From Bacillus mojavensis RO-H-1 = KCTC 3706 (GTDB lineage: Bacteria; Bacillota; Bacilli; Bacillales; Bacillaceae), in the NCBI RefSeq assembly GCF_000245335.1, contig NZ_JH600286.1:186001-250000 (forward strand): a stretch of 64,000 nucleotides of DNA, written 5' to 3'. Both the position numbers and the translations under genes were made by a program. The notes beneath the pieces are model-generated. The model saw only the letters and a list, made by a program, of their open reading frames with translations. It made no database searches and was not told the DNA's origin. Positions 10,260-22,282 of this stretch are shown piece after piece. How positions within the stretch are numbered: the first letter of the stretch is position 1; each line of letters starts with the position of its first letter.

Positions 10260-10487
10260 CATGATTTTCTTTTTAATAGCGGATACCATAGGTGCGAGCT
10301 CCTTCAGAGCGGGTTTGATTTGATCGAGAGAGTTCATAATCGAACCGATTTGGTTCATGATATACATGTAATCAATCGTCTCTTCTTCGTTGGTCGGGGA
10401 AACCTCCTCCTCCTGCACTTCTTCTTTTTCTGTTTTTTGTATGGCGTTATCGCCGAACATCATTTTTGAAAACACATCCACCTGCAT
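10257..10487 (-). CDS. yjzB: Small acidic protein YjzB
   Basis: A 76-residue protein, acidic in the middle (KTEKEEVQEEEVSP) and ending in a hydrophobic/basic helix (LAPMVSAIKKKIM). It fits the YppG/YjzB-type small proteins of Bacillus; function unknown. AAAGGAGGCGT lies directly upstream of the ATG. It converges on comZ and is divergent from fabHA. Confidence 0.8.
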   Translation of the reverse strand: MQVDVFSKMMFGDNAIQKTEKEEVQEEEVSPTNEEETIDYMYIMNQIGSIMNSLDQIKPALKELAPMVSAIKKKIM

Positions 10488-10550
10488 ACGCCTCCTTTTC
10501 CATATACCATACTCTATGAGTAAGTTGAACTGATAGTTTAGACGAATATA

Positions 10551-10579
10551 TTGCCATGTGAAAAAAAATAGGATAGAAT
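10551..10579 (+). promoter_or_regulatory. SigA-type promoter of fabHA-fabF
   Basis: TTGCCA at 10551-10556 and TAGAAT at 10574-10579 with a 17-base spacer. The FapR operator starts at the 3' edge of the -10 element, which fits direct repression. Confidence 0.7.
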
Positions 10580-10596
10580 TAGTACCTGATACTAAT
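10579..10596 (+). promoter_or_regulatory. FapR operator upstream of fabHA
   Basis: The palindrome TTAGTACCTGATACTAAT matches the known FapR binding consensus, repressor of fatty acid and phospholipid genes released by malonyl-CoA. It overlaps the transcription start region of fabHA. Confidence 0.9.
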
Positions 10597-10652
10597 AATT
10601 GATCATAACCTGATTGATCTTCTAAATTAACTATATAAAGGAGTCTTCCCTT

Positions 10653-11591
10653 ATGAAAGCTGGAATACTTGGAGTTGGACGTTATATCCCTGAGAAGGTT
10701 TTAACAAATCATGATTTAGAAAAAATGGTTGAAACTTCTGACGAGTGGATTCGTACAAGAACAGGAATAGAAGAAAGAAGAATTGCCGCAGATGACGTAT
10801 ATTCATCACATATGGCTGTGGCAGCAGCGAAAAAAGCGCTGGAACAAGCTGAAGTGTCCGCTGAGGATCTCGATATGATTCTCGTTGCGACTGTCACACC
10901 TGATCAGTCATTTCCTACAGTTTCTTGTATGATTCAAGAGCAGCTCGGCGCAAAGAAAGCATGTGCCATGGATATCAGCGCGGCTTGTGCAGGCTTTATG
11001 TACGGGGTTGTAACCGGTAAACAATTTATTGAATCCGGAACCTATAAGCATGTCCTTGTTGTCGGTGTAGAAAAGCTCTCAAGCATTACAGACTGGGAAG
11101 ACCGCAACACAGCCGTTCTGTTTGGTGACGGAGCGGGCGCTGCGGTAGTCGGGCCAGTCAGTGATGACAGAGGAATCCTTTCATTTGAACTAGGAGCAGA
11201 CGGCACAGGCGGTCAGCACTTGTATCTGAATGAAAAAGGACATACAATCATGAATGGACGTGAAGTTTTCAAATTTGCGGTCCGCCAAATGGGTGAATCA
11301 TGCGTAAATGTCATTGAAAAAGCAGGGCTCTCAAAAGAGGACGTTGACTTTTTGATTCCGCATCAGGCGAACATCCGCATCATGGAAGCTGCACGTGAGC
11401 GTTTAGAGCTTCCTGTCGAAAAGATGTCTAAAACTGTTCATAAATATGGAAACACTTCTGCCGCATCCATTCCTATTTCTCTCGTAGAAGAATTGGAAGC
11501 CGGTAAAATCAAAGATGGCGATGTGATCGTCATGGTAGGATTCGGCGGAGGATTAACTTGGGGCGCCATTGCAATCCGCTGGGGCCGATAA
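10653..11591 (+). CDS. fabHA: 3-oxoacyl-ACP synthase III (KAS III), FabHA
   Basis: Starts fatty acid synthesis by condensing short, often branched acyl-CoA primers with malonyl-ACP. The 312-residue protein has the catalytic triad of KAS III: Cys112 in DISAACAGF, His in IPHQANIRI and Asn in [13 protein letters not shown] site lies 11 bases upstream of the ATG. It forms an operon with fabF (22-base gap) under a FapR-controlled promoter. B. subtilis has a second paralog, FabHB; the location between yjzB and fabF points to FabHA. Confidence 0.95.
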   Translation: MKAGILGVGRYIPEKVLTNHDLEKMVETSDEWIRTRTGIEERRIAADDVYSSHMAVAAAKKALEQAEVSAEDLDMILVATVTPDQSFPTVSCMIQEQLGAKKACAMDISAACAGFMYGVVTGKQFIESGTYKHVLVVGVEKLSSITDWEDRNTAVLFGDGAGAAVVGPVSDDRGILSFELGADGTGGQHLYLNEKGHTIMNGREVFKFAVRQMGESCVNVIEKAGLSKEDVDFLIPHQANIRIMEAARERLELPVEKMSKTVHKYGNTSAASIPISLVEELEAGKIKDGDVIVMVGFGGGLTWGAIAIRWGR

Positions 11592-11613
11592 AAAAAGGTG
11601 AGGTGCACACAAG

Positions 11614-12852
11614 ATGAGTAAAAAAAGAGTAGTTGTTACAGGACTCGGAGCATTGTCTCCGCTTGGCAACGACGTTGATACAAGTTGGAATAACGCAATC
11701 AACGGTGTGTCCGGAATTGGTCCGATCACTCGTGTTGATGCTGAAGAATATCCGGCTAAAGTAGCCGCTGAATTAAAAGACTTTAATGTTGAAGATTACA
11801 TGGACAAAAAAGAAGCAAGAAAAATGGACCGTTTCACTCAATATGCGGTTGTCGCTGCGAAAATGGCAGTTGAAGACGCAGGTCTTAAAATTACTGATGA
11901 AATTGCGCCGAGAGTCGGTGTTTGGGTTGGTTCCGGAATCGGAGGACTTGAAACGCTTGAGTCTCAATTTGAAATCTTCTTAACAAAAGGCCCAAGACGG
12001 GTAAGCCCGTTTTTTGTGCCGATGATGATTCCTGATATGGCGACAGGCCAAATTTCTATTGCTTTAGGAGCAAAGGGAGTTAACTCTTGTACGGTAACTG
12101 CATGTGCAACAGGAACAAACTCTATCGGTGACGCGTTTAAAGTCATTCAGCGCGGCGATGCAGACGCTATGATCACAGGGGGAACAGAAGCGCCGCTGAC
12201 TAGAATGTCATTCGCTGGCTTCAGTGCCAACAAAGCGCTTTCTACAAATCCGGATCCGAAAACAGCAAGCCGTCCGTTTGATAAAAACCGTGATGGATTC
12301 GTCATGGGTGAAGGTGCGGGAATTATCGTTCTTGAGGAACTTGAGCACGCACTTGCACGCGGCGCTAAAATTTACGGAGAAATCGTCGGTTATGGCTCGA
12401 CGGGAGACGCTTATCATATCACAGCGCCTGCCCAAGACGGCGAAGGCGGAGCGAGAGCGATGCAAGAAGCCATTAAACATGCGGGCATTGCGCCTGAAGA
12501 GATTGACTATATCAATGCTCACGGCACAAGCACATATTACAATGACAAATACGAAACAATGGCGATTAAGACTGTTTTTGGCGAGCATGCCTACAAACTT
12601 GCGGTAAGCTCTACAAAATCTATGACGGGCCACCTTCTAGGCGCGGCGGGCGGTATTGAAGCCATTTTCTCTATCCTTGCCATTAAAGAAGGCATGATCC
12701 CGCCAACAATCAATATTGAAACGCCTGACGAAGAATGCGATTTAGATTATGTGCCTGGTGAAGCACGCAGACAAGATCTCAGCTATGTTCTCAGCAACTC
12801 ACTGGGATTCGGCGGACATAATGCAACGCTCATCTTCAAAAAATATCAGTAA
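11614..12852 (+). CDS. fabF: 3-oxoacyl-ACP synthase II (KAS II), FabF
   Basis: Elongates acyl-ACP by condensation with malonyl-ACP; it is the sole essential elongating condensing enzyme in B. subtilis and the target of cerulenin. At 412 residues it has Cys164 in TACATGTNS, the His of AHGTST and the His of GHLLGAAGG, the Cys-His-His triad of KAS I/II. AAAAGGTGAGG precedes the ATG. It is co-transcribed with fabHA and followed by a strong terminator. Confidence 0.96.
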   Translation: MSKKRVVVTGLGALSPLGNDVDTSWNNAINGVSGIGPITRVDAEEYPAKVAAELKDFNVEDYMDKKEARKMDRFTQYAVVAAKMAVEDAGLKITDEIAPRVGVWVGSGIGGLETLESQFEIFLTKGPRRVSPFFVPMMIPDMATGQISIALGAKGVNSCTVTACATGTNSIGDAFKVIQRGDADAMITGGTEAPLTRMSFAGFSANKALSTNPDPKTASRPFDKNRDGFVMGEGAGIIVLEELEHALARGAKIYGEIVGYGSTGDAYHITAPAQDGEGGARAMQEAIKHAGIAPEEIDYINAHGTSTYYNDKYETMAIKTVFGEHAYKLAVSSTKSMTGHLLGAAGGIEAIFSILAIKEGMIPPTINIETPDEECDLDYVPGEARRQDLSYVLSNSLGFGGHNATLIFKKYQ

Positions 12853-12860
12853 TCATGACG

Positions 12861-12898
12861 CCAAACCGGCTGCCTTAAAAGGGTAGCCGGTTTTTTTC
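12861..12898 (+). terminator. Terminator of fabHA-fabF
   Basis: Hairpin AAACCGGCTGCC / GGGTAGCCGGTTT followed by a T run. Confidence 0.88.
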
Positions 12899-12931
12899 GT
12901 GCGCATAGGATAAAAAAGAGGAGGCGATAGC

Positions 12932-13717
12932 ATGAGCGTGGAACAAACATACAAATGGTTTGAAAAAGCCGCTTCAATAGATGATCTGGCGCATTACATT
13001 GTCCCGCACTTTTCAGGAACGGAGAAAGAAGACTGGAAACGCATCTTGAGACATTTGCAGCATCACGGAATGTTTAAAAACATAGAAGAGGGAATAAGCA
13101 CGTCTTCCATTCTGAAAGAAAAAGGACTTTTTCAGCATATACAAAAAGAGGAGCAGTATCTCAAAAAGAAGTGGCAAGGACCTGACGTGCCAATCGTAGC
13201 ACTGCCGGTTGATGAACGAAACAGAAGAATCCGTTTAGAATTCGGATCAAAATCAGGGCTCGCCTTTCCAGATAAAATGTTTCTCTTTCTCTCGTCAGAT
13301 ATCGAATTATCCTCGGTGTCAGCCCTTATGACACATGAATATCATCATGTTTGCCGGTTAGATCATATGACTAAAGAGGAAAAAGACGTCACATTACTTG
13401 ATACAATCATCATGGAGGGGCTGGCAGAATATGCTGTTTATGAGAGGTTAGGCCAGAGTCAAACGGCTGAATGGACCAACTGGTATACCCCTCTGCAGCT
13501 TGAGGTTTTTTACGAAAAAAAGATTGCGCCCCATCTGAACATTAAACGGGAACATCGATTGTTCGATCAGCTTTTATACGGCAAAGGATACCAGCCGAAA
13601 ATGCTTGGATATGCAGTCGGATTCAATATTGTAAAAAAATATTTATCAGAGAACAAAGCCAATACAGCAGACGGGCTGTCCATCTCTCCTGAAACCTTTT
13701 TGAAGGCAACGCTTTAA
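12932..13717 (+). CDS. yjaZ: YjaZ, predicted zinc metalloprotease (DUF2268)
   Basis: A 261-residue soluble protein with an HEYHH zinc-binding motif (His135, Glu136, His139) and a downstream EGLAEYAVYE segment whose Glu is a likely third ligand, as in gluzincin-type DUF2268 proteins. A proteolytic role is inferred from the motif; the substrate is unknown. AGAGGAGGCG precedes the ATG. It has no signal peptide. It stands alone between the fab terminator and the app promoter. Confidence 0.82.
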   Translation: MSVEQTYKWFEKAASIDDLAHYIVPHFSGTEKEDWKRILRHLQHHGMFKNIEEGISTSSILKEKGLFQHIQKEEQYLKKKWQGPDVPIVALPVDERNRRIRLEFGSKSGLAFPDKMFLFLSSDIELSSVSALMTHEYHHVCRLDHMTKEEKDVTLLDTIIMEGLAEYAVYERLGQSQTAEWTNWYTPLQLEVFYEKKIAPHLNIKREHRLFDQLLYGKGYQPKMLGYAVGFNIVKKYLSENKANTADGLSISPETFLKATL

Positions 13718-13742
13718 TAGAATAAAATAATGGAATTTCGTT

Positions 13743-13835
13743 AATAATATTACATTTATCCTAAAAAATTCTTGATTTTGCAAAATGATTGTAATAATAT
13801 ACAACTATAAAATTTTTCGATAATTCAATATTATT
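13743..13835 (+). promoter_or_regulatory. app promoter with ScoC-like boxes and a possible CodY site
   Basis: TTGATT at 13772-13777 and TAATAT at 13795-13800 (17-base spacer) form a plausible SigA promoter. AATAATATT (13743-13751) and AATATTATT (13827-13835) match the ScoC/Hpr consensus RATANTATY exactly, and AATAATATA (13793-13801) overlaps the -10 with one mismatch. AATTTTTCGATAATT (13811-13825) matches the CodY motif with three differences. ScoC repression of app is known in B. subtilis; assigning these boxes is inference. Confidence 0.55.
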
Positions 13836-13907
13836 TATTATTTCTGAATAAAGGGATTACTTTCTCTTGAAAACGTTTGACGACAAGAGGGGGAAAGGGG
13901 AGCTAGC

Positions 13908-14894
13908 ATGAGCACACTTTTAGAAGTGAATAATTTAAAGACTTATTTTTTTAGAAAAAAGGAGCCGATCCCTGCGGTGGACGGAGTCGATTTCTACATC
14001 AAAAAAGGCGAAACCGTCGCGCTTGTAGGCGAATCCGGCTCCGGCAAAAGTATTACTTCATTGTCTATTATGGGTCTTGTCCAGAGTTCAGGCGGAAAAA
14101 TCATGGACGGTACGATTAAACTCGAAGACAAGGACCTCACCTCATTCACTGAAAATGACTATTGCAAAATCCGCGGAAACGAAGTATCCATGATCTTTCA
14201 AGAACCAATGACCTCCCTCAATCCGGTGTTAACGATCGGAGAACAAATTACCGAAGTGCTGATTTACCATAAAAACATGAAGAAAAAAGAAGCATATCAA
14301 AGAGCCGTCGAACTCTTGAAGATGGTTGGGTTTTCAAGAGCGGAGCAAATTATGAAGGAATATCCGCACCGTCTATCTGGCGGAATGAGACAGAGGGTAA
14401 TGATCGCCATCGCGCTCAGCTGTAATCCAAAACTGCTGATTGCCGATGAACCGACAACGGCGTTAGACGTGACGATACAAGCCCAAGTGCTGGAGCTAAT
14501 GAAGGATCTCTGCCAGAAGTTTGATACGTCAATTTTGCTGATTACACATGACTTAGGTGTTGTATCGGAAGCAGCCGACAGAGTGATTGTCATGTACTGC
14601 GGACAAGTCGTAGAAAATGCCTCAGTCGATGAGTTATTTTTAGAGCCCCTTCATCCTTATACAGAAGGACTGCTTATGTCGATTCCCGTCATAGATGGAG
14701 AGATTGATAAATTAAATGCGATTAAAGGCAGCGTGCCGACACCAGATAATCTGCCGCCGGGGTGCCGTTTTGCTCCAAGGTGCCCAAAGGCCATGGATAA
14801 ATGCTGGACCCATCAGCCTTCGCTTTTGACACACAAAAGCGGAAGGTCAGTGAGATGCTTTTTATATGAGGAAGAAGGTGCCGAACAATCATGA
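13908..14894 (+). CDS. appD: Oligopeptide ABC transporter ATP-binding protein AppD
   Basis: One of the two nucleotide-binding subunits of the App oligopeptide importer. The 328-residue protein has Walker A GESGSGKS near residue 38, the signature LSGGMRQR, Walker [13 protein letters not shown] and the H-loop THD. The C-terminal oligo/dipeptide domain keeps the family cysteine motif (GCRFAPRCP...C...RCFLY), likely an iron-sulfur or metal site. AAGGGGAG precedes the ATG. The stop overlaps the appF start (ATGA). Confidence 0.95.
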   Translation: MSTLLEVNNLKTYFFRKKEPIPAVDGVDFYIKKGETVALVGESGSGKSITSLSIMGLVQSSGGKIMDGTIKLEDKDLTSFTENDYCKIRGNEVSMIFQEPMTSLNPVLTIGEQITEVLIYHKNMKKKEAYQRAVELLKMVGFSRAEQIMKEYPHRLSGGMRQRVMIAIALSCNPKLLIADEPTTALDVTIQAQVLELMKDLCQKFDTSILLITHDLGVVSEAADRVIVMYCGQVVENASVDELFLEPLHPYTEGLLMSIPVIDGEIDKLNAIKGSVPTPDNLPPGCRFAPRCPKAMDKCWTHQPSLLTHKSGRSVRCFLYEEEGAEQS

Positions 14895-15879
14895 CAGCAG
14901 CTAATCAGGAAACAATTTTAGAACTTCGGGACGTGAAAAAATATTTCCCGATCCGCTCAGGCTTTTTTCAAAGAAAAGTTGGTGATGTAAAAGCGGTGGA
15001 CGGTGTTTCGTTTTCCTTAAAAAAAGGAGAAACACTCGGAATTGTTGGAGAATCGGGTTGCGGAAAATCGACTGCCGGCCGGACGATGATTAGGCTGTAC
15101 AAACCGACTGAAGGCCAAATTTTCTTTAAGGGGCAGGATATTTCCAATCTGTCAGAGGAGAATTTACGAAAAAACGTCCGCAAAAATATCCAGATGGTCT
15201 TTCAAGATCCATTCGCTTCGCTGAATCCAAGAAAAACGCTGCGTTCTATTATTAAGGAGCCTTTTAACACGCACCATATGTACACGATGCGAGAACGAAA
15301 TGAGAAAGTCGAAGAGCTGCTTGCGAGAGTAGGTCTTCATCCGTCGTTTGCCTCCCGCTATCCTCATGAATTTTCCGGCGGACAGCGTCAGCGGATCGGC
15401 ATTGCGAGAGCCCTCACGCTGAATCCGGAGCTTATCATTGCAGACGAACCGGTTTCTGCACTTGATGTATCGATTCAGGCCCAGGTCATCAACTTAATGG
15501 AAGAATTGCAGGAAGAATTTAATCTGACGTATCTATTTATCTCTCATGATTTAAGTGTCGTCCGCCATATCAGCGACAGAGTCGGGGTAATGTACCTTGG
15601 CAAAATGATGGAACTGACCGATAAGCACGAGTTATATGACAATCCGCTTCACCCATACACCCAAGCACTTTTATCATCTGTCCCGGTTACAAGAAAAAAG
15701 GATCTGTCAAACGCGAACGCATCGTCCTGAAAGGAGAACTGCCCAGCCCAGCCAATCCGCCAAAAGGCTGTGTTTTCCATACGAGATGTCCCGTTGCAAA
15801 ACCAATATGCAAGGAACAAATACCAGAATTCAAAGAAGCTGCTCCCAGCCATTTTGTGGCTTGTCACCTTTATAGCTAA
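14891..15879 (+). pseudogene. appF: AppF, oligopeptide ABC transporter ATPase, C terminus frameshifted
   Basis: Second ATPase of the App importer. The open frame 14891-15730 gives 279 residues with an intact ATPase core: [29 protein letters not shown] and SHD. After RKK the frame changes; the frame one base over continues to a TAA at 15877-15879 and encodes the family C terminus (GELPSPANPPKGC...HTRCP...VACHLYS). Adding one A to the six-A run at 15694-15699 restores 329 codons, the length I recall for the B. subtilis protein. The truncated form loses the cysteine-rich C-terminal segment. This could be a sequencing error or a real mutation. Confidence 0.88.
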
Positions 15880-15967
15880 CTGTCGCCCGCACAGCTTTGA
15901 GAGGGGGTATGCATACTACATAAACAGCAGCTAAGAAGAACGACCATTTCAAGAGGGGGAATATGGA

Positions 15968-17599
15968 ATGAAAAGACGTAAAACCGCACTGATGATGCTA
16001 AGTGTATTGATGGTGATGGCCATCTTTTTATCGGCCTGCTCGGGATCAAAATCGAGCAGCAGCAGTGAGAAAAAATCAAACGGAAAACCGCAGCAAGGCG
16101 GGGATTTGGTTGTGGGTTCAATCGGTGCTCCGACACTTTTCAACTCATTATATTCAACTGATGAATCGAGTACGGATATTGAACAAATGATTTATAGCTT
16201 TTTAACAAAAACAGATGAAAAATTAAATGTCAAAATGTCATTGGCTGAAAGTGTCAAAGAGCTGGATGGCGGACTGAAATATGATGTAAAAATCAAAAAA
16301 GGCGTGAAGTTCCATGACGGAGAAGAACTTACTGCCGACGATGTAGTATTTACGTTTAACATCCCGCTGAACAAGGATTACAAAGGTGAGCGCGGCTCTA
16401 ACTTTGAGATGCTGAAGTCAGTAGAGAAAAAGGGAGATTACGAGGTTTTATTTACCCTGAAATACAAAGACCCTAACTTCTATAACAATACGTTGGACAG
16501 CTACGGCATTCTTCCGGAGCATATTTTAAAAGACGTACCTGTTGCGCAGCTTGAAGATAATGAATTTAACAGAAAAAATCCGATCGGCTCAGGGCCTTTC
16601 AAATTTAAAGAATGGAAAGATGGACAATACGTGAAGCTCGTTGCCAATGATGATTACTATGACGGGCGTCCGTATTTAGACAGTGTCACATATAAAATCA
16701 TTCCTGATGCCAATGCTGCGGTTGCCCAGCTTCAAGCGGGGGATATTGATTTCTTTAACGTTCCGTCAACTGATTATAAGACAGCTGAATCGTTTAATAA
16801 TGTCAAGGTTGTAACAGACTTGGCGCTGAGCTATTCATATATCGGCTGGAATGAGAAAAACGAGCTCTTTAAAGACAAAAAAGTGCGCCAGGCGCTTACC
16901 ACTGCGTTAGACCGTGAAACGATGGTTGAAACTGTATTGGATGGCGACGGAGAGGTCGCTTATATCCCGGAAAGTCCGGCTTCCTGGAACTATCCGAAAG
17001 GCGTAGAAGTGCCTAAATTTAAATACAATGTGAAAAAAGCGAAGAAGATGCTGAAAGAAGCCGGCTGGGAAGATACTGACGGTGACGGCATCTTAGATAA
17101 AGACGGCAAAAAATTCGAGTTTACCCTGAAAACGAACCAAGGAAATAAGGTGCGTGAAGATATTGCAGTTGTTGTTCAAGAGCAGCTGAAGAAAGTCGGT
17201 ATTAAAGTAACGCCGCAAATCGTGGAATGGAGTGCGCTTGTTGAGCAAACCAGCGCCCCTAATTGGGACTATGATGCAATGGTATTAGGCTGGAGCCTGT
17301 CCACATTCCCGGATCATTACGATATTTTCCATTCAAGCCAGTCTGAAAAAGGCTTAAATAACATGTGGTATAAAAATCCAGAGGTCGATAAACTTCTGAA
17401 AGCTGCAAAATCGATCAGTGACCGTGAGGAATACTCTAAAGCCTATGAGAAGATTTACCAAAAGCTTGCTGAAGATCAGCCGTACACCTTCCTTTATTAT
17501 CCGAACAACCATATGGCGATGCCAGCTAACTTAGAGGGTTATGTGTATCATCCGAAACGTGAACTATATCAGATTGAAAAATGGTGGCTTGCCCAATAA
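15968..17599 (+). CDS. appA: Oligopeptide-binding lipoprotein AppA, intact
   Basis: Extracellular substrate-binding lipoprotein (SBP family 5) of the App importer. The 543-residue protein has a signal peptide ending in the lipobox LSAC (Cys near residue 20) and SBP_bac_5 features such as VKFHDGEELTADDVVFT and PIGSGPFKF. The ATG at 15968 is preceded by AGAGGGGG. In laboratory strain 168 appA is known to carry a frameshift that inactivates App; here the frame is open throughout. A hairpin follows before appB. Confidence 0.94.
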   Translation: MKRRKTALMMLSVLMVMAIFLSACSGSKSSSSSEKKSNGKPQQGGDLVVGSIGAPTLFNSLYSTDESSTDIEQMIYSFLTKTDEKLNVKMSLAESVKELDGGLKYDVKIKKGVKFHDGEELTADDVVFTFNIPLNKDYKGERGSNFEMLKSVEKKGDYEVLFTLKYKDPNFYNNTLDSYGILPEHILKDVPVAQLEDNEFNRKNPIGSGPFKFKEWKDGQYVKLVANDDYYDGRPYLDSVTYKIIPDANAAVAQLQAGDIDFFNVPSTDYKTAESFNNVKVVTDLALSYSYIGWNEKNELFKDKKVRQALTTALDRETMVETVLDGDGEVAYIPESPASWNYPKGVEVPKFKYNVKKAKKMLKEAGWEDTDGDGILDKDGKKFEFTLKTNQGNKVREDIAVVVQEQLKKVGIKVTPQIVEWSALVEQTSAPNWDYDAMVLGWSLSTFPDHYDIFHSSQSEKGLNNMWYKNPEVDKLLKAAKSISDREEYSKAYEKIYQKLAEDQPYTFLYYPNNHMAMPANLEGYVYHPKRELYQIEKWWLAQ

Positions 17600-17608
17600 T
17601 TTTCCCTT

Positions 17609-17639
17609 GAAGGGGAGGGAGCGAATTTCCTTCCCCTTC
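17609..17639 (+). terminator. Hairpin between appA and appB
   Basis: GAAGGGGA / TTCCCCTTC inverted repeat 10 bases after the appA stop, with no long T run. It probably stabilises the appA message or partly attenuates transcription so that more binding protein than permease is made. A similar hairpin follows oppA. Confidence 0.6.
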
Positions 17640-17673
17640 TATATTGAAAAAGAACCACAAAGGGGACAAGAAT

Positions 17674-18624
17674 ATGGTTACATATATCATTCGAAGAACA
17701 TTAGCTTCAATTCCTATCTTATTAGGAATTACAATTTTGTCTTTTGTCATTATGAAAGCGGCTCCCGGAGATCCGATGACGCTTATGATGGACCCTACCA
17801 TCAGCCAGGCAGACAGAGCGCAGTTTATTGAAAAATACGGCCTGAATGACCCGGAATACGTTCAATATTTAAAATGGCTCGGCAATATGGTTCAGGGGGA
17901 TTTCGGGACGTCCATTATCAGAAAAGGAACGCCTGTTTCAGAGCTGATTATAGCAAGGCTACCTAACACACTCCTCCTTATGCTGGTGTCGACGATTTTG
18001 GCGCTGATCATTTCAATCCCATTTGGCGTGATTTCTGCAAAAAAACCTTATTCAAAACTGGATTATGGCATTACATTTACTTCATTTATCGGTTTAGCCA
18101 TTCCGAACTTTTGGTTCGGTCTGATTTTAATTATGGTGTTTGCTGTGAACCTCGGCTGGTTCCCAACTGGGGGAGTCGCTACTCTTAACACAGATTTTAG
18201 CTTATTAGACCGGATTCATCATTTGTTATTACCCGCATTTGTGTTAGCTACGGCAGATATGGCTGGCTTAACGAGATATACTAGGTCAAATATGCTTGAT
18301 GTGTTAAACCAAGACTATATCCGAACAGCCAGATCAAAAGGCTTTAAAGAAAATCGTGTGCTATTTAAGCATGGCTTGCGGAATGCGCTATTGCCTGTTA
18401 TTACGATCTTCGGTTTAATGATTCCCTCATTTATCGGCGGAGCGGTTGTTGTAGAGCAGATTTTCACTTGGCCGGGGCTGGGAAAACTGTTTGTCGATTC
18501 GGCATTCCAGCGTGATTATCCGGTTATTATGGCAATGACCGTGATTTCGGCAGTGCTTGTCGTGATCGGAAACCTCATTGCAGACATCCTTTACGCGATT
18601 GTTGATCCGCGGATCGAATATTAA
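17674..18624 (+). CDS. appB: Oligopeptide ABC transporter permease AppB
   Basis: Integral membrane subunit of the App importer, 316 residues, with about six transmembrane helices and the permease EAA loop region ([14 protein letters not shown]). The ATG at 17674 is chosen because AAAGGGG lies 8-12 bases upstream and the product begins [18 protein letters not shown], the OppB/DppB-type N terminus; the frame extends to 17644 without a better site. appC follows 16 bases after the stop. Confidence 0.94.
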   Translation: MVTYIIRRTLASIPILLGITILSFVIMKAAPGDPMTLMMDPTISQADRAQFIEKYGLNDPEYVQYLKWLGNMVQGDFGTSIIRKGTPVSELIIARLPNTLLLMLVSTILALIISIPFGVISAKKPYSKLDYGITFTSFIGLAIPNFWFGLILIMVFAVNLGWFPTGGVATLNTDFSLLDRIHHLLLPAFVLATADMAGLTRYTRSNMLDVLNQDYIRTARSKGFKENRVLFKHGLRNALLPVITIFGLMIPSFIGGAVVVEQIFTWPGLGKLFVDSAFQRDYPVIMAMTVISAVLVVIGNLIADILYAIVDPRIEY

Positions 18625-18640
18625 GAGGAGGGAAACAGAG

Positions 18641-19552
18641 ATGTCAGAGCTGCAAACAACTCCCTCGCCGGAGATTAGACTGAAAGAAAACATTTCGAAA
18701 AAACCAGAGACGATGACCAAGATCTTTTGGGAAAAATTTTCGAAAAACAAGCTGGCCATTCTAGGTGCCGTCATTCTGTTTATCATTATTATGTCGGCTG
18801 TTTTCGCTCCTTTGATTGCACCTTACCCCCAAGAGCAGCAAAGCCTGCTTGACAAGTATAAAGCGCCGGGCCTTGAACATTTAATGGGAACGGATAAATT
18901 CGGCCGCGATATTTTCAGCCGGATTTTGTATGGAGCGCGCGTCTCTTTATTGGTCGGTTTTGCTTCTGTAGTCGGTTCTATTTTAATCGGAACTGTATTA
19001 GGGGCGTTAGCAGGTTATTTCAGAGGATTAGTCGACGCTGTCATTATGCGTTTAGTCGACATTGTATTATCCATTCCGGATATTTTCTTGCTGATCACGC
19101 TGGTTACCATTTTCAAGCCTGGCGTGGACAAACTAATTTTAATTTTCTGTCTCACCGGCTGGACAACAACGGCACGATTGGTAAGAGGAGAGTTTCTATC
19201 GCTTCGTTCAAGGGAATACGTTCTGGCTGCTAAAACAATCGGAACGAAGACGCACAAAATTATCTTTTCACATATTCTCCCCAATGCGTTAGGACCGATT
19301 ATTGTGTCAGCAACATTAAAGGTAGGCTCAGTCATTCTCGCTGAGTCCGCGCTGAGCTACTTAGGCTTCGGGATTCAGCCGCCAATCGCAAGCTGGGGAA
19401 ATATGCTTCAAGACGCACAAAATTTCACAGTGATGATTCAAGCATGGTGGTACCCATTATTTCCCGGGCTATTTATTTTAATTACCGTGCTGTGCTTCAA
19501 CTTTGTCGGAGACGGCTTGCGGGATGCTCTTGATCCTAAAAATATTAAATAA
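18641..19552 (+). CDS. appC: Oligopeptide ABC transporter permease AppC
   Basis: Second membrane subunit of App, 303 residues. A cytoplasmic N terminus of about 45 residues is followed by about six helices and the EAA loop ([17 protein letters not shown]). The ATG at 18641 is preceded by AAGAGGAGGG; the frame runs back to 18578 inside appB but lacks a ribosome site there. It is the last gene of the app operon. Confidence 0.94.
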   Translation: MSELQTTPSPEIRLKENISKKPETMTKIFWEKFSKNKLAILGAVILFIIIMSAVFAPLIAPYPQEQQSLLDKYKAPGLEHLMGTDKFGRDIFSRILYGARVSLLVGFASVVGSILIGTVLGALAGYFRGLVDAVIMRLVDIVLSIPDIFLLITLVTIFKPGVDKLILIFCLTGWTTTARLVRGEFLSLRSREYVLAAKTIGTKTHKIIFSHILPNALGPIIVSATLKVGSVILAESALSYLGFGIQPPIASWGNMLQDAQNFTVMIQAWWYPLFPGLFILITVLCFNFVGDGLRDALDPKNIK

Positions 19553-19593
19553 AATGAAAATCTTGTTCGTTAGAAAATGTAACGAATTCCTGA

Positions 19594-19645
19594 AGTAAGC
19601 AGATTTCCTTTGTCAGAAAATATACGAGGAAGTCTGCTTCTTGTG
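19594..19645 (+). terminator. Probable terminator of the app operon
   Basis: AGCAGATTTCCT / AGGAAGTCTGCT stem with one internal mismatch pair and a long loop, followed by CTTGTGTTC. The T run is poor, so confidence is moderate. Confidence 0.5.
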
Positions 19646-19754
19646 TTCATAAAAGAAACCCAGTTATTCCAGATTTCCTCAATCTCTATGGAATAATTTC
19701 TCTGCACCTTGCCTATACTGTGGACAACAGTTTTTATAAAGTGAGGGGTTAGAG

Positions 19755-20549
19755 ATGTTATTTCTTCATGATGTGTGGGTCAATTGGTTTGAAGGGGAAG
19801 AAAATGGCTACAATGTATGCCACTTTCATGAATGGCGCAAGGAAGATACGGTTGAGCTTTTGGATCAGGTACCTCTCTTAAGGGTGCCGTCAGTACTGTT
19901 TCATTACATAGAAAATGATTTGTCAGAGCTTCCGAAAGATTTGCTTGAAGAGGTTCATCAAAAATCGTACATTCGCAAAAATCATGAACGTACAAAGCTG
20001 GAGTATTGTTTTGTTGTGACAGACGGAATCGGCATTTTGGCTGTTGATACAATCGGCTACACGATCCCTGTCAGAAAAAGCCGCCTTATCCCGCGGCAGG
20101 AGCAGCTCGTGTATGAAATGGTGAAAGATGTAGAGCCGGAAACGTATGAATTTGAGCCGAAGAAGCTGGAGTCCTCAAAAGAATATCATATCTTATCATT
20201 GGCACCAGAGCACGTCAGAGGATTAACGAGAAAAGAGCGGCAAATTAAGCAGCTTATGTTTATGGCGCTGGATCAATTAAAAGGGCTGAAAAACCGTGCG
20301 GAGATCGGCTACTGGTACACAGAGTGGAACCCGCATATGTATGAACAAATCAAACGGATGAGCTTTGAAGAGATTTGGGACATGCTGTATAACGAAACGA
20401 TTGAAGGCTGGTCGGACAAGCATTTGGCTTTTTGCGAAAACCTGATCAAAGGACAGCCTTTTTTCGAGAAGCTTTGGGAAATGGAAAATGAATCAAAGGT
20501 AAAACTAAAAAAAAGCCGCTCTTTGCAAATCGCAAGAGCGGTTTTTTGA
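19755..20549 (+). CDS. yjbA: Conserved protein YjbA (UPF0736)
   Basis: A 264-residue soluble protein of the UPF0736/YjbA family, conserved in Bacillus; function unknown. It is rich in Trp and charged residues and has no signal peptide or membrane segment. GTGAGGGG precedes the ATG. Its last 13 codons ([13 protein letters not shown] and stop) lie inside an intrinsic terminator hairpin, and its stop abuts the end of the convergent gene trpS with no spacer. Confidence 0.85.
   Translation: MLFLHDVWVNWFEGEENGYNVCHFHEWRKEDTVELLDQVPLLRVPSVLFHYIENDLSELPKDLLEEVHQKSYIRKNHERTKLEYCFVVTDGIGILAVDTIGYTIPVRKSRLIPRQEQLVYEMVKDVEPETYEFEPKKLESSKEYHILSLAPEHVRGLTRKERQIKQLMFMALDQLKGLKNRAEIGYWYTEWNPHMYEQIKRMSFEEIWDMLYNETIEGWSDKHLAFCENLIKGQPFFEKLWEMENESKVKLKKSRSLQIARAVF

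Positions 20550-20550
<1 letters not shown>
20508..20550. terminator. Terminator embedded in the 3' end of yjbA, shared with trpS
   Basis: CCGCTCTTTGC / GCAAGAGCGG hairpin flanked by an A7 tract on one side and T6 on the other. It can work in both directions and overlaps the yjbA coding end. Confidence 0.85.
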
Positions 20551-21815
<1,265 letters not shown>

Positions 21816-21828
21816 TTTTGATTGCTTC

Positions 21829-21857
21829 ATTATAAATCAATTATAACCAATTGTCAT
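21829..21857 (-). promoter_or_regulatory. Promoter of the trpS leader
   Basis: On the minus strand TGACAA is followed after 16 bases by TATAAT (complement of 21829-21834), about 15 bases before the T-box leader. Confidence 0.55.
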
Positions 21858-22282
21858 CCTGAAAAAACATTCTTTTTGCATGAAAATTGTAATGATATAA
21901 ATAATAGAACAGCCGTAAATCGCCCAAATGATAACTGCTCTCAGCGGTTAAACAGCTAGATATTATATGTATAAAGCAATATGGATTGGAAACTCCTACA
22001 ATAGTTTTTAATCAATTTATGCTTTAAACGGTAGAAGGATATCGCGTTATTGGCAGAAAAACTAACGAAGTTTAAAAATTTTAAATTGATAAAATAATAT
22101 TGCAATAAAGAATTTGTTTCATTATAATGAACTTGTTCACTCTATTGTTACAGCTTTTTTACAAAAATAATCAGAAAAGACGGAACAGAAAAAAAGTTAT
22201 GCAAATTCAGGTTCATTTGTCTGATATTTCTGAGGATTTAGCCGTAAGGAGCTGAAAAATGATTATTAGGGGGTTTGTGGAT
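21858..22282 (+). promoter_or_regulatory. opp upstream region: SigA promoter with ScoC-like box
   Basis: AT-rich 425-base region without a gene. TTGCAA (22100-22105) and TATAAT (22123-22128) with a 17-base spacer form a good SigA promoter. AATAATATT at 22093-22101 matches the ScoC/Hpr consensus exactly and overlaps the -35; GATATTATA near 21959 is a weaker match. ScoC repression of opp is known in B. subtilis; the box assignment here is inference. AGGGGG at 22268 is the oppA ribosome site. Confidence 0.6.

Noticed and set aside
12208..12633. Long open frames (127 and 141 residues) on both strands within fabF
   Set aside because: Shadow frames of the conserved KAS II gene with no start site.
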